Shown: positions 47,969-57,274, numbered from the stretch's first letter. The stretch is DNA of 64,000 bases from Brevundimonas intermedia (GCF_004614235.1 NZ_SPVH01000002.1:434001-498000), one strand, 5' to 3'. Numbers and translations are program-made. Notes: a model not told the origin generated them from the letters alone.

Positions 47969-50482
47969 TTAGAAGGCGTAGCGGATCGAAGCCATGACGG
48001 TGCGCGGGGCGCCGATGCCCGCGAACGGACGGCTGTAACCCAGTTGCCCAGGGGTCGCCGAGGCGCGAGTACCCAGCGTGCTGTAGTATTGCTCGTCGAA
48101 CAGGTTGATCACGTTCACCTGCAGGTAGGTGCCGTTCAGCCCCAGGGCCGTGAAGTCGAAGCGGGCGTCCAGATCGACGACGGTGAAGGCGTCAACCTTC
48201 AGGTCGTTGACGTCGGTGACCCAGCGCTCACCCGTGTACTTGCCTTGGATGCCGGCCGAGAAGACGTCGTTGAACTTGTACGACGCACGCAGGGAGAACA
48301 TTTCTTCCGGCGTTTCGACCTGCTTCTTGCCCTTGGTCTGAAGTTGAGCGCCGGCGGCGTTGTAGACGTAGTCGTCTTGCAGTTCGCTGTTGAGCAGCGA
48401 AACCGTGCCGTAGAGGTTCAGGCGCTCGGTCGGCTGCCAGCCCACCGAAGCTTCGAAGCCGGTGCTTTCGACCGAGCCGACGTTACGGTCGACGAACTGG
48501 CCGAGGTCTTCGTCAAAAGTGCTGACGATGCGGTTATCAAACTTATTCTGGAACACCGAGGCCTGAGCCACGACGGTCGAGGTCGTGAAGCGGTAGCCCA
48601 GATCGATGTTCTTGGAGGTTTCAGGCTGAACCGTGGGGTTGCCCAGCGAGCCATCCGCCAGACGGGTGGTGCTGTACAGGCTGTCCGTGCGCGGAGCCGA
48701 CAGCGATTCGCTGTAGCTGGCGAAGACCGAGTGCGCGTCGCCAAAGCGATAGTTGGCGCCGACGTTGGGCAGGATGTCGTCGTATTTCACCGTGCGTTGG
48801 AACGGCTGGATGTATTCCGTCGTGCCACGGCCCGCGAAGGTCACGTTGCCGTTGGCCAGGGTCGCGTTCGGCACTTCGGTGGTGCAGATCACGTTCGACG
48901 ACGCGTTCTGAGTGTAGCAGTTCTGGTTCAGCTCGCGCTCGAAGAATGGCGCACGAACACCGAGGTTGATCGTCAGAGCTTCCTGCAGGAAGCGACCGCG
49001 GTATTCCAGCGAGAATTGGTTCAGCGAAGCGATCGACTTACGGTCACGAGACTGAAGGTTGTAGCCGTCCAGATTGGTGACGCGGTTGTTGTCGTCGTTG
49101 CGGCCACCGAACTCATCGACGAAGCTAGGGTTGGTCGGGTCCGAGAAGTCGACGAAGCCATAGTTGCCGGTCTGACGGTGACGACCCCAATCCAACGCAT
49201 AGGCGGCGCGCAGACGGTGGTTGTCGTTCAGATCCCAGATCAGCGAACTGTTCACGCCATAACGATGCGTGTTCGTGTTGGACGGCGACATGACGCGCAC
49301 GCGGTCCAAAATGTCACCGTCGCCGTTCAGGTCGACGCCGCCGGTGGCCTGGGTGCCACGCAGCAACAGATCCGTTTCGGACAGCACCGTCTGTTGGGTG
49401 CCGCCGTTGGCGAGAGTGTACTGGAACGAGGGGTCGATCGTCAGCACCAGGCCGTCGCGCAGGGTGAAGCGCGAGTTGCCGCGAACGTTGCCGGTGTTCG
49501 ACGGGTTAATCCGCAGACCCCAATAGTTGGAGCCGTTCGGGTCGTTATCGACTTCGCCGCCACGAATGGTCGGGGCGGTGTAGGTGCGATCAAAGTCGAC
49601 ACCCCAGCCGAACGGGCTGGTTTCGACGTCGCTCACGCAGACCTGAGTCTGAGCAACGTCGCAGAAGCCCGTGGCGGTGGCCAGGTTCGGGCCGTTATAG
49701 TTGTTGTTGCGGTTCTCGTTGTAGTGACCTGACAGCGCGACGAAGTCGCCATTGTCGTTCAGGCGCTGATAGATACGCGCATTGAACTGGGTCTTCTCCA
49801 GTTCGCCGATACCCTTGAACTTGTCGTACTTGGTGTACGAAGCCGCGACCCATGCCGTCGTGCCCCAGGGGCCGAACTCACCGGTGTTGAACAAGCCCAT
49901 GGCGCGACGATAGTTGAAATCGCCCAGCGATCCCTGCAGCCAGCCGCCCATATCGGCGGTCGGACGGATCGTCACATAGTTGATGGTGCCGCCGGTGGCC
50001 GACGCCGTGGGACTGTCGACATCGGTCGAGCCGGTGTTGACCGAGGCGCGCTCGATCAGTTCCGGATCCATCTGCTGGTTGGTGTAGGCGGAGTAGTTGC
50101 CGGTGTCGTTCAGCGGGATGCCGTCGAACGTCAGCGAGACGCGGGCGCCATCGAAGCCGCGCAGGCGAATGTTACCACCCGACGAACCGTATGGGTCGGC
50201 GTTGGTGAAGCTGAGGCCGGGCGTCAGGTTCAGCGTCTGCAGGATAGTCTGGCCAGCGGCCTGAGTTGCGATGAACTCCTGGTTGACGGTGTTGCGGGTC
50301 TTCGCGACGGTTTCAGCCACAGCCAATCCATCCAGGTTGCGCGGACCACGCGCACCCGTGACGATGACCTGATCGACTTCGGTCGCTTCCGTACCGGTCG
50401 ATTGGGCGGAAGCGGCGCCGACGAAGGCGAGCGAGCCGACAAGGGCGGTGGTCGCCCAGATCAGGCTTTTACGGTTGTTCAT
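47969..50482 (-). CDS. TonB-dependent receptor
   Basis: The 836-residue receptor has a signal peptide ending AASAQ, a TonB-box-like VDQVIVTGAR near residue 40, a plug with QTILQTLNLTPGLSF and GGNIRLRGFDGARVSLTFDGIPLND, and a barrel with GLNGTYLQVNVINLFDEQYYS before the terminal aromatic strand (IRYAF). The mature plug lacks the N-terminal signalling domain of FecA types. The substrate (siderophore, sugar or vitamin) is not predictable. The DNA here is less GC-biased than the neighbours. No transporter partner is adjacent. Confidence 0.9.
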   Translation of the reverse strand: MNNRKSLIWATTALVGSLAFVGAASAQSTGTEATEVDQVIVTGARGPRNLDGLAVAETVAKTRNTVNQEFIATQAAGQTILQTLNLTPGLSFTNADPYGSSGGNIRLRGFDGARVSLTFDGIPLNDTGNYSAYTNQQMDPELIERASVNTGSTDVDSPTASATGGTINYVTIRPTADMGGWLQGSLGDFNYRRAMGLFNTGEFGPWGTTAWVAASYTKYDKFKGIGELEKTQFNARIYQRLNDNGDFVALSGHYNENRNNNYNGPNLATATGFCDVAQTQVCVSDVETSPFGWGVDFDRTYTAPTIRGGEVDNDPNGSNYWGLRINPSNTGNVRGNSRFTLRDGLVLTIDPSFQYTLANGGTQQTVLSETDLLLRGTQATGGVDLNGDGDILDRVRVMSPSNTNTHRYGVNSSLIWDLNDNHRLRAAYALDWGRHRQTGNYGFVDFSDPTNPSFVDEFGGRNDDNNRVTNLDGYNLQSRDRKSIASLNQFSLEYRGRFLQEALTINLGVRAPFFERELNQNCYTQNASSNVICTTEVPNATLANGNVTFAGRGTTEYIQPFQRTVKYDDILPNVGANYRFGDAHSVFASYSESLSAPRTDSLYSTTRLADGSLGNPTVQPETSKNIDLGYRFTTSTVVAQASVFQNKFDNRIVSTFDEDLGQFVDRNVGSVESTGFEASVGWQPTERLNLYGTVSLLNSELQDDYVYNAAGAQLQTKGKKQVETPEEMFSLRASYKFNDVFSAGIQGKYTGERWVTDVNDLKVDAFTVVDLDARFDFTALGLNGTYLQVNVINLFDEQYYSTLGTRASATPGQLGYSRPFAGIGAPRTVMASIRYAF

Positions 50483-50659
50483 AACATCTATCCCCAGATG
50501 GACGGCGCGAAGGGCCAGCGGCAAGCGGCCATCGCCTGTCGCAATCCAGCCCCCTCTAGGACCGATGTTGAACCTTGGGACGACAGTTATGTAACAGCAA
50601 TATGACAGCGCCCTGGGAGTGGTCTTGGCGCCACACCCCTGCGGATCAGCATTGTGCGC

Positions 50660-52021
50660 TCAGTCCGAGGCGCGCTCGAAGACGTCCACGATGCCGCGCG
50701 CCGTAGGAAGTATCGCATGGGGTTCGTGGAAGTTGCCGTTGACCTGGCTCTGAGCGATCACATGCGCGCGGAAGCGCGTGAACAGATCGGCGTCGGGTGC
50801 CTCGGGCTTTGACCAGAAACCGTCTAGAGGTTGCTGGTCGGTCAGACCCTCGAAATCGAAGAAGGCGTCGCCCAGAGCCTTGACCGGCGTGTGGAAACCC
50901 AGCGCCGACAGGGCGGCGCTGGAATTGTTGACCACCATGCCCCGCGATGCGCGACACAGGGCCGCCAGATTGCCGCCGTCGATGAAATCGACGCGCCCAG
51001 CCAGGCCGCGCTCCTCGGCAAGACGCATCGTGACAGCCCGAAGATTGACCAGCCCCGGATCGAGAGGGTGGTTCTTGACCAACAGCCTCGTTGCAGGCGG
51101 CGCCTTGGCGGCGAAGCTGCTTATCACCGCCGTCAGGAAGGCGCGGTTGTCGGCGTAGCGCGAATAGCGCAGCAACTGCGCATCGCCCTCGCGCTGCAGG
51201 CAGGCGATGAAGAAGTCGCCACGCGCCTTGATGACCTCGGCGTCGCAGTTTTCAGCCTTGCGGAAGGCCAGGCTGATGTATCGGCGCATATGGCCGACGC
51301 ACTGCTTCAGCGGCGAGAAGACATAGGGCGCCGCATAGTGCGGGAAGAGCGCTTTTCCGATCACCTGGACCGCATGATAGGCGCTGATGTTGGCGACGTG
51401 GTGCGGCAGGATCTTGCCGACCGCCGCAGGCTCCGGCAGGTGCGGCGCCGGTTCGGGATAACCGTCACGGAAGCGCGGCAAGGCGCTGGAACCGTTGACG
51501 CCGTTGCGCTCGACCGTCACCCAGTCAGGGCGGAAATAACCGTTTTCCAGCACCCATATGCGGGCATCCAGGCTTTCGGCCGCCGCCAGAACCGCGCGAT
51601 TATAGACGCCGGCCTCTCCGAACACGACGATATCGCTGAAACCGGAAGCAAGATCTTCCAGACCGTCGATCCAGGCCTTCGCCGTATCCTTGAACGTAAT
51701 GCCGCCCGGACGACGCCAGTTCAGGGCGTCTCCGGCATTGAAGATCATCCGTTTCACGACGGCGCCACGCGCCTCCAGCACCGAGGCCATCGCCGACCCG
51801 AACGCTCCGAAAGGCGCAGAGACGATCAGAAACCGACGCCCCGCCAAAGGTTGAAGGTCAAGCCGCTTAGCAGGCGGAAAAGAGGAGATGACGGCCGATT
51901 GCGCGGCCTGAGGCGCTCGAAGACGCAGTTGGGCATCGGGACGAACCCCGTCCGCTCGCAGCCGATAACGTCGGCGACGTCGCGCCGAAAGAAGCCTGGA
52001 AGACGAGCGCAGATCCACCAT
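50660..52021 (-). CDS. Capsular polysaccharide biosynthesis/export protein (KpsS/LipB-like)
   Basis: The protein, about 453 residues from ATG 52021 (MVDLRSSSRL), has the Capsule_synth pattern: FLIVSAPFGAFGSAMASVLE at the start of the first domain, FSDIVVFGEAGVYNRAVL, VLENGYFRPDWVTVERNGVNGSS, then VKNHPLDPGLVNLR and the late GMVVNNSSAALSALGFHTPVKALG. KpsS/LipB proteins are Kdo transferases that build the lipid linker of group 2 capsules. No other kps genes are near. The start could be at 52054 or 52075. The role in capsule is inferred from family. Confidence 0.8.
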   Translation of the reverse strand: MVDLRSSSRLLSARRRRRYRLRADGVRPDAQLRLRAPQAAQSAVISSFPPAKRLDLQPLAGRRFLIVSAPFGAFGSAMASVLEARGAVVKRMIFNAGDALNWRRPGGITFKDTAKAWIDGLEDLASGFSDIVVFGEAGVYNRAVLAAAESLDARIWVLENGYFRPDWVTVERNGVNGSSALPRFRDGYPEPAPHLPEPAAVGKILPHHVANISAYHAVQVIGKALFPHYAAPYVFSPLKQCVGHMRRYISLAFRKAENCDAEVIKARGDFFIACLQREGDAQLLRYSRYADNRAFLTAVISSFAAKAPPATRLLVKNHPLDPGLVNLRAVTMRLAEERGLAGRVDFIDGGNLAALCRASRGMVVNNSSAALSALGFHTPVKALGDAFFDFEGLTDQQPLDGFWSKPEAPDADLFTRFRAHVIAQSQVNGNFHEPHAILPTARGIVDVFERASD

Positions 52022-52147
52022 CAAGCCCACCCGTGTGGTGAAGCGGCGGCGCATACACTGGCGAGGCCGATACAATCACGACGTTTAAGAAGGGGGATCA
52101 TCTTGGCCCTTGTGTCGCGCCAACTCGATGCGATCAATCGAAATCGC

Positions 52148-52194
52148 AAACCCCTAGCGGGTTTTGGCACACCGACTCCGTGAGGTGCTTTTTT
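52148..52194 (+). terminator. Plus-strand hairpin pair with T run between two minus-strand genes
   Basis: AAACCC/GGGTTT (52148-52153 with 52159-52164) is followed by a weaker GCAC/GTGC element and six T (52189-52194). No plus-strand gene lies upstream to use it, so it may end a short unannotated transcript. Weak evidence. Confidence 0.3.
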
Positions 52195-52200
52195 CACATC

Positions 52201-52229
52201 AAAACCGCCACCGCCCTGAAGGCGGCGAC
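52201..52229 (-). terminator. Terminator of the OmpA gene
   Basis: On the minus strand GTCGCCGCC pairs with GGCGGTGGC (two wobble pairs), followed by GGTTTTG. It lies 79 bases after the OmpA stop. Confidence 0.55.
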
Positions 52230-52307
52230 GGCTCGATGTCTTGAAATCGACAGCTTCCATGATCCGCAAGTCGCCGGCCTGGCGGTCCAGACCGGCTTCC
52301 TGAGGTC

Positions 52308-53462
52308 TTAGAAGTTGATGTCGATGGTCGCGCGGCGGTTGAGCGGTTCACGCACACCGTCGGCGGTCGGCTTGGCCAGGTTGGTTTCGCCCTTGCCGTC
52401 GATGGCGATGACGCCGCCGTTGACGCCTGCAGCAACCAGCGAGTCCGCGACGGTGCGCGAACGGCGGTTGGACAGACCCAGGTTATAGGCGGCCGAACCC
52501 GAGGTGTCGGTGTAGCCGACGATCACGACGCGCGTCGGACGACCCGACTTGGCGTAGTTGGCGGCTTGCGTCACGACCGAGCGGGCTTCCGCGGTCAGGT
52601 CCGAGCGATCCCAGTCGAAGTAGACGACGAACTGGCGAGCGACCGGGGTCTGAGCGACCGGCGCCGGGGGCGGCGGGGGCGGAGGAGGCGGCGGGGGCGG
52701 CGGGGGCGGGGGAGGCGGCGGCGGCGGAGCGTCTTCCGCACCGAAGCTGTAGCGCAGACCCAGGGTCACGGTGTGCGACTGATCATAGTCGCCGTCCCAT
52801 TCGCCGAAGGAGGTCGCGCCGACGCCCGTGCCGACCGTCGTCGAGGCGAACGAAGAATCGCCCGTCAGGTAGCGGTAGGTCAGGTCGATATTGGCGCGGT
52901 CGCCGATGGCCCAGGCCAGACCTGCGATCGCCTGAGCGGCGAACTTGGTCGAGTCGTCGTCAGCCGTGAAGGTGGCGCCGCGGTTGGCGCGCAGGTTGCC
53001 CGTGATGTCCGTCTTGACGTGGTTCACACCAGCGCCAAGGCCGACGAAGGGACGGATGCCCCAGGCTTCGTAACCGAAGTCATAGATGACGTTCGCCATC
53101 AGGGTCATCGATTCGATGTCGCCTTCAGGAGAGAAGCAACCGTCCGTCGCCGGGGTGAAGTTGCAGACGCCCTGCGTGCCCGAAACGGCGCGAACCGTGC
53201 CGACATCGCCCGAGCGGTAGCCGCCTTCGAGTTCCGCACGCCAGTTGGGGTTGAAGCGATAGCCGAGACGGGCGAACGCCGCCCAGCCGTCGTTCACTTC
53301 ATAGTTCCACGACGCGCCGGTCGTGGACGACTCGGCGTTGATGTCGTCGATCATATGGTAACCGGCGTCGATCGCCCCGTACCAACCATTGGGTTCTGCC
53401 GATGCGGCTCCGGCTGCGAACAGCCCGGCTGCGGCGACAGAGGCGAGAAGTTTGAGCTTCAT
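52308..53462 (-). CDS. OmpA family porin with polyproline linker
   Basis: The 384-residue protein starts at ATG 53462, behind GAGGAAG, with a signal peptide ending at ASAE. Residues about 23-245 form an eight-stranded OmpA/OmpA-like barrel, ending in TLGLRYSFG. Then comes a run of about 21 prolines, then the periplasmic OmpA domain (FVVYFDWDRSDLTAEA, VIVGYTDTSGSAAYNLGLSNRRS, GKGETNLAKPTADG, LNRRATIDI) that binds peptidoglycan. It anchors the outer membrane to the wall. The proline run is long for the family, and its GGC-rich DNA is prone to length change. Confidence 0.93.
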   Translation of the reverse strand: MKLKLLASVAAAGLFAAGAASAEPNGWYGAIDAGYHMIDDINAESSTTGASWNYEVNDGWAAFARLGYRFNPNWRAELEGGYRSGDVGTVRAVSGTQGVCNFTPATDGCFSPEGDIESMTLMANVIYDFGYEAWGIRPFVGLGAGVNHVKTDITGNLRANRGATFTADDDSTKFAAQAIAGLAWAIGDRANIDLTYRYLTGDSSFASTTVGTGVGATSFGEWDGDYDQSHTVTLGLRYSFGAEDAPPPPPPPPPPPPPPPPPPPPPAPVAQTPVARQFVVYFDWDRSDLTAEARSVVTQAANYAKSGRPTRVVIVGYTDTSGSAAYNLGLSNRRSRTVADSLVAAGVNGGVIAIDGKGETNLAKPTADGVREPLNRRATIDINF

Positions 53463-53616
53463 AGCTTCCTCACTGTGTGAATTGCGCGAAGCTGCGCGTT
53501 GGCACAGCGTTCCCGAGCCGAACGGCATGGCTGGCGTCCGGTTCCGCTCTCGGATTAGGATTGTGACGACTGTGGCGCCGTTTCAACACATTGGGCGCCG
53601 GCGGAAGGGAACGATT

Positions 53617-54522
53617 ATGGCGATGCGGTTCGACGGACAGGTGGCGATCGTGACGGGGGCCGGCGGCGGGCTGGGGCGTGAGCACGCCTTGGCGCTGGCG
53701 GCGCGCGGGGCCAAGGTGGTGATCAACGACCTGGGCGGGGCCCGCGACGGCTCGGGCGGATCGGCCAGCGCAGCCGAGGCCGTGGTCGCCGAGATCGAGG
53801 CGGCCGGCGGCGAGGCCATCACCAACGCCGCCTCCGTCACGGACTATGCGGCGGTTCAGGCCATGGTCGATCAGGCCATGGCGAAATGGGGCCGGGTCGA
53901 CATCCTGGTGAACAATGCCGGCGTCCTGCGCGACAAGACCTTCGCCAAGATGGAGATCGAGGATTTCCGCTTCGTCGTCGATGTCCACCTGATGGGGGCG
54001 GTCAACTGCACCAAGGCGGTGTGGGAGATCATGCGGGGGCAGAACTACGGCCGGATCGTGATGACCACCTCGTCCTCGGGCCTGTACGGCAACTTCGGAC
54101 AGTCGAACTATGGCGCCGCAAAGATGGCTCTGGTCGGCCTGATGCAGACCCTGTCGATCGAGGGCGCCAAGAACGACATCCGCGTCAACTGCCTGGCGCC
54201 CACCGCCCACACCCGCATGACCGAGGACCTGGGCGCGGCGCTTCCGCTGGAGGCCCTGTCCCCTGCCCTCGTCACGCCCGGCCTGCTGTATCTGGTCAGC
54301 GTCGATGCTCCCAGCCGCGCCATTCTGGCCGCCGGGGCCGGCGGGTTCGAACGGGCTTACGTCACCCTGACCCAAGGCGTGTTCATCACCGGAGAGGATG
54401 CCCCGGAACAGGTCGCGGCGCGTTTCGACGCCATCTCGGACCGCACCGGCGAGATCGTGCCGGAGATGGGCGCCGCCCAGGGCATGATCGAACTGACCAA
54501 GGCCCAGAAGGCGCACTCCTGA
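53617..54522 (+). CDS. SDR oxidoreductase, (3R)-hydroxyacyl-CoA dehydrogenase type
   Basis: A 301-residue short-chain dehydrogenase starting MAMRFDGQVAIV, with TGAGGGLGREHALALAARG (NAD site), NDLGGARDGSGGS, NNAGVLRDKTFAKM, and the active-site SSGLYGNFGQSNYGAAK. Those blocks match the dehydrogenase part of the peroxisomal multifunctional HSD17B4/MFE-2 enzymes. It likely acts on 3-hydroxyacyl-CoA esters. A thiolase gene follows on the same strand, which supports a fatty-acid or steroid-like breakdown pathway. AAGGGA lies before the ATG. Confidence 0.85.
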   Translation: MAMRFDGQVAIVTGAGGGLGREHALALAARGAKVVINDLGGARDGSGGSASAAEAVVAEIEAAGGEAITNAASVTDYAAVQAMVDQAMAKWGRVDILVNNAGVLRDKTFAKMEIEDFRFVVDVHLMGAVNCTKAVWEIMRGQNYGRIVMTTSSSGLYGNFGQSNYGAAKMALVGLMQTLSIEGAKNDIRVNCLAPTAHTRMTEDLGAALPLEALSPALVTPGLLYLVSVDAPSRAILAAGAGGFERAYVTLTQGVFITGEDAPEQVAARFDAISDRTGEIVPEMGAAQGMIELTKAQKAHS

Positions 54523-54638
54523 CCTCGTCATCCTCGCGGGCTTGCCCCGAGGATCGGGCGACGATCAGACTATGCCTCACCCGTTCGCACCTACGGTGGA
54601 CCATCCGATCCTCGGGTCAAGCCCGAGGATGACGAGGT
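54522..54638. repeat. 117-bp inverted repeat, GTCATCCT family
   Basis: The arms ACCTCGTCATCCTCG and CGAGGATGACGAGGT pair over about 35 bases, and each contains GGGCTTG-like and CCCGAGG palindromic parts. The core between them is about 50 bases. It starts on the last base of the SDR stop codon and resembles the repeats at 20654 and 29826. Confidence 0.75.
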
Positions 54639-54698
54639 GTAGGATCGTGTCTTGCGTTGACGTGGCGGCAGGCGCCTAACTTCACTCCAGAGGAAACC

Positions 54699-54768
54699 GG
54701 CCTCAAGCAGCGCGAAGCGCGATAGGCCAAACAAAAATGGGCTCAAGCAGCCCGAAGGGCGATAGCCC
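54699..54768 (+). promoter_or_regulatory. Two tandem CUCAAGC RNA elements before the thiolase gene
   Basis: Copy 1 (54699-54728) has outer stem GGCC/GGCC and inner stem GCGC-GAA-GCGC. Copy 2 (54739-54768) has outer stem GGGC/GCCC and inner stem GCCC-GAA-GGGC. Both keep CTCAAGCA on the 5' side and GATAG on the 3' side. The stem differences are compensatory, which argues for selection on RNA structure. Copy 2 ends one base before AGGAGG, the ribosome site of the thiolase gene. The rpmI leader carries a third copy. Confidence 0.6.
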
Positions 54769-54782
54769 CAGGAGGGAAGCTC

Positions 54783-55985
54783 ATGCGCGAAGCCGTCATC
54801 GTCTCCACCGCCCGCACCCCGATCGGCCGGGCCTATCGCGGGGCCTTCAACGACACCCAGGCCCAGCAGCTGGGCGCCCATGCGGTGAAACACGCGGTTC
54901 AGCGCGCCGGCGTCGATCCGGCCGAGATCGAGGACGTCGTCATGGGCGCGGCCCTGCAGCAGGGCTCGACCGGCACCAATGTGGCGCGCCAGATCGCCCT
55001 GGCCGCTGGCCTGCCCTCCACCGTTCCAGGCATGAGCCTGGACCGCCAGTGCGCCTCGGGCCTGATGGGCATCGCCACGGCGGCCAAACAGGTGGTGTTC
55101 GACCAGCAGAAGATGGCGGTCGGCGGCGGGCTGGAAAGCATCTCCCTGGTCCAGAACCAGCACATGAACCTGTACCGCGGCAAGGACGAGGCTCTGCTGA
55201 AGCTGGCGCCGCACATGTATATGTCGATGCTGGAGACGGCCGAGGTCGTGGCCCGACGCTATGGCATCGACCGCGACCGCCAGGACGAATATGCGCTCCA
55301 GTCCCAGCAGCGCACGGCGGCGGCGCAGGCGGCGGGCCGTTTCGACGCCGAGATCGTGCCCATGACCACCTCCATGCTGGTCACCGACAAGGCGACTGGC
55401 GAGACCTCCTCTAAAGAGGTCACACTGTCGAAGGATGAGGGCAACCGGCCCGAAACCGCTCTGGAGGGCCTGAAGTCGCTGAAGCCCGTCTTCGGCAGCG
55501 GCGAGGAAATCCAGCAGGGCGAGTTCATCACCGCCGGCAACGCCTCACAGCTGTCGGACGGCGCCTCGGCCTGCGTGATCATGGAGGCCGGCGAGGCGGT
55601 GAAGCGCAATCTTCAACCGCTTGGCGTCTATCGCGGCATGGCTGTCGCCGGCTGCGAGCCGGACGAAATGGGCATCGGCCCGGTCTATGCGGTGCCGAAA
55701 CTGCTGAAACGCCACGGCCTGACGGTGGACGACATCGGCATCTGGGAGCTGAACGAGGCGTTCGCCGTCCAGGTCCTGTATTGCGCTGAAACCCTCGGCA
55801 TTCCGATGGACCGACTGAACGTCTCGGGCGGCGCCATCTCCATCGGCCACCCCTACGGCATGTCCGGCGCCCGCATGACTGGTCACGTCCTGATCGAGGG
55901 CAAGCGCCGCGGCGCCAAATACGGTGTCGTCACCATGTGCATCGGCGGCGGCATGGGCGCGGCCGGGCTGTTCGAGATTTTCTGA
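54783..55985 (+). CDS. Acetyl-CoA C-acyltransferase (thiolase)
   Basis: The 400-residue thiolase has the acylated C90 (DRQCASGL), the H356 motif [11 protein letters not shown] and the second cysteine C386 (TMCIGGGMG). It cleaves 3-ketoacyl-CoA or condenses two acyl-CoA in reverse. AGGAGG precedes ATG 54783. With the SDR upstream it fits a short beta-oxidation module; enoyl-CoA hydratase is missing nearby. Two structured RNA repeats lie in its leader. Confidence 0.93.
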   Translation: MREAVIVSTARTPIGRAYRGAFNDTQAQQLGAHAVKHAVQRAGVDPAEIEDVVMGAALQQGSTGTNVARQIALAAGLPSTVPGMSLDRQCASGLMGIATAAKQVVFDQQKMAVGGGLESISLVQNQHMNLYRGKDEALLKLAPHMYMSMLETAEVVARRYGIDRDRQDEYALQSQQRTAAAQAAGRFDAEIVPMTTSMLVTDKATGETSSKEVTLSKDEGNRPETALEGLKSLKPVFGSGEEIQQGEFITAGNASQLSDGASACVIMEAGEAVKRNLQPLGVYRGMAVAGCEPDEMGIGPVYAVPKLLKRHGLTVDDIGIWELNEAFAVQVLYCAETLGIPMDRLNVSGGAISIGHPYGMSGARMTGHVLIEGKRRGAKYGVVTMCIGGGMGAAGLFEIF

Positions 55986-55990
55986 CTTGG

Positions 55991-56141
55991 TCTCCTCCCC
56001 ATCGCGGAGCGATGGGGAGGTGGCGCGGCGCTTCTTCAGCGCCGTGACGGAGGGGCTCTTCACCGCATCACAAACGCCCGTGGGACTTTGAGAGCCCCTC
56101 CACCGCTACGCGGTCCCCCTCCCCGCTTCGCAGGGAGGAGA
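55991..56141. repeat. 151-bp imperfect inverted repeat with TCTCCTCCC ends
   Basis: The ends TCTCCTCCC and GGGAGGAGA mark the arms; inner pieces GGCGCTTCTTCAGCGCC and GAGGGGCTCTT.../...AGAGCCCCTC also pair. This lies between the convergent thiolase and coq7 genes and looks like an interspersed palindromic element of a different family from the GTCATCCT type. No ORF or terminal transposase is present. Confidence 0.65.
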
Positions 56142-56145
56142 CGCT

Positions 56146-56724
56146 TCACACCCGTTCGCTGATCTTGATCGCCGCCTTGCACCCGACCTTGATCACGCCA
56201 CTTAACAGCCGATAGGCCGGCGCCTCGCGGCTGCCGTGTTCGATGGCGTGGTCGTGGTGCGCCAGTTCCTCGTCGCGGAACTGTTTCAGCTCGGCGGCCA
56301 GGGCCGGGTCGCGCTCGCCGATCTCCGCGATCTGGTCGGCATAGTGTTTCTCGATCACGCTCTCGACCGCCTCGGTGCAGGCGTGCGCCGCCTTCTCGCC
56401 CATCAGGGCCGTGCCGGCGCCCAGGGCCGAGGCCGCGATCCGCCACAGGGGCGTCATCACTGTGGGCCGCACCTGCCGCTCGTTCAGCAACCGGTCGAAA
56501 CGCGCCAGATGCACCGCTTCCTGGTCCTGCATCTCGCCCAGGTCACGGGCGATCTCGCCCCTGCCCTTGCGTCCTTCGAACACCGCCTTCTGGGCGCGAT
56601 AAATCAGGACGGCGGCATATTCCCCGGCGTGATCGACCCGCAGGATCTCGTCCATCCGCGCCTTGTCGGCGCCGCGTCCAGGTCTTGGCAGAGGGTGTCT
56701 GGGCAGAGGAATGGAGGCGCTCAT
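56146..56724 (-). CDS. coq7: Demethoxyubiquinone hydroxylase Coq7
   Basis: The 192-residue di-iron hydroxylase inserts the C6 hydroxyl of ubiquinone. Iron-ligand motifs: RVDHAGEYAA (E), EMQDQEAVHLARF (E..H) and a later DEELAHHDHA (E..H), with the hydrophobic membrane-surface helices between. The start at 56724 (MSASIPLPRHPL) keeps the usual length; the frame is open further. It follows dsbB by four bases on the same strand, so the two are probably co-transcribed. Confidence 0.92.
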   Translation of the reverse strand: MSASIPLPRHPLPRPGRGADKARMDEILRVDHAGEYAAVLIYRAQKAVFEGRKGRGEIARDLGEMQDQEAVHLARFDRLLNERQVRPTVMTPLWRIAASALGAGTALMGEKAAHACTEAVESVIEKHYADQIAEIGERDPALAAELKQFRDEELAHHDHAIEHGSREAPAYRLLSGVIKVGCKAAIKISERV

Positions 56725-56728
56725 AAGA

Positions 56729-57274
56729 TCAGGCCTTCTCGATACGGGGCGCGCGGGCGTCCTTGGGGCGTTTGGCGGCCAGCAGGCTGAACACCGCAAG
56801 CGCGGAGGCGACGAGGGCGTTCCATCCGGCCATCGACAGGCCCAGCCAGCTCCAGGCCACGTCGCCGCAACCGATCACCTTGACCACCGGCCCTGTGCCC
56901 ATGGCCAGGGCCGTCAGACTGTTCAGATCGACCGACCCGCCGACCGACGAACAGGTCGCGGGCAAGGCCCACCATCTGTATTCGCCGCCCATGTGGAAGA
57001 TGGCCGTCACGGCCCCGGTGGCGAAGACGGCGGCCAGCAGGAAGGCGGCGATGCGCGGGGTTCCCCGCCGACTGCCGCTGATCAGGGTCCAGGCCGTGGC
57101 GACCGCCGCCACCGCGACCGCGCCCCAATAGGCCTCGCGCTGCTTGAGGCACAGATTGCACGGCTCCAGCCCGCCGAACCGCTCGAACGCATGGGCCGCG
57201 CCCAGCATGGCCAGCGACGCGGCCAAGGCGAAGGCGGTCCACCAACGGGTCAGAAGGCGATAGGCGTCGATCAT
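56729..57274 (-). CDS. dsbB: Disulfide bond formation protein DsbB
   Basis: The 181-residue protein has four membrane helices and the two cysteine pairs of DsbB: C39-N-L-C42 (EPCNLCLKQRE) in the first periplasmic loop and C108 with C136 in the second. It reoxidises DsbA and passes electrons to ubiquinone. The adjacent coq7 gene fits this, as both depend on the quinone pool. A longer open frame upstream is not coding; the start MIDAYRLLTRW is the normal one. Confidence 0.92.
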   Translation of the reverse strand: MIDAYRLLTRWWTAFALAASLAMLGAAHAFERFGGLEPCNLCLKQREAYWGAVAVAAVATAWTLISGSRRGTPRIAAFLLAAVFATGAVTAIFHMGGEYRWWALPATCSSVGGSVDLNSLTALAMGTGPVVKVIGCGDVAWSWLGLSMAGWNALVASALAVFSLLAAKRPKDARAPRIEKA

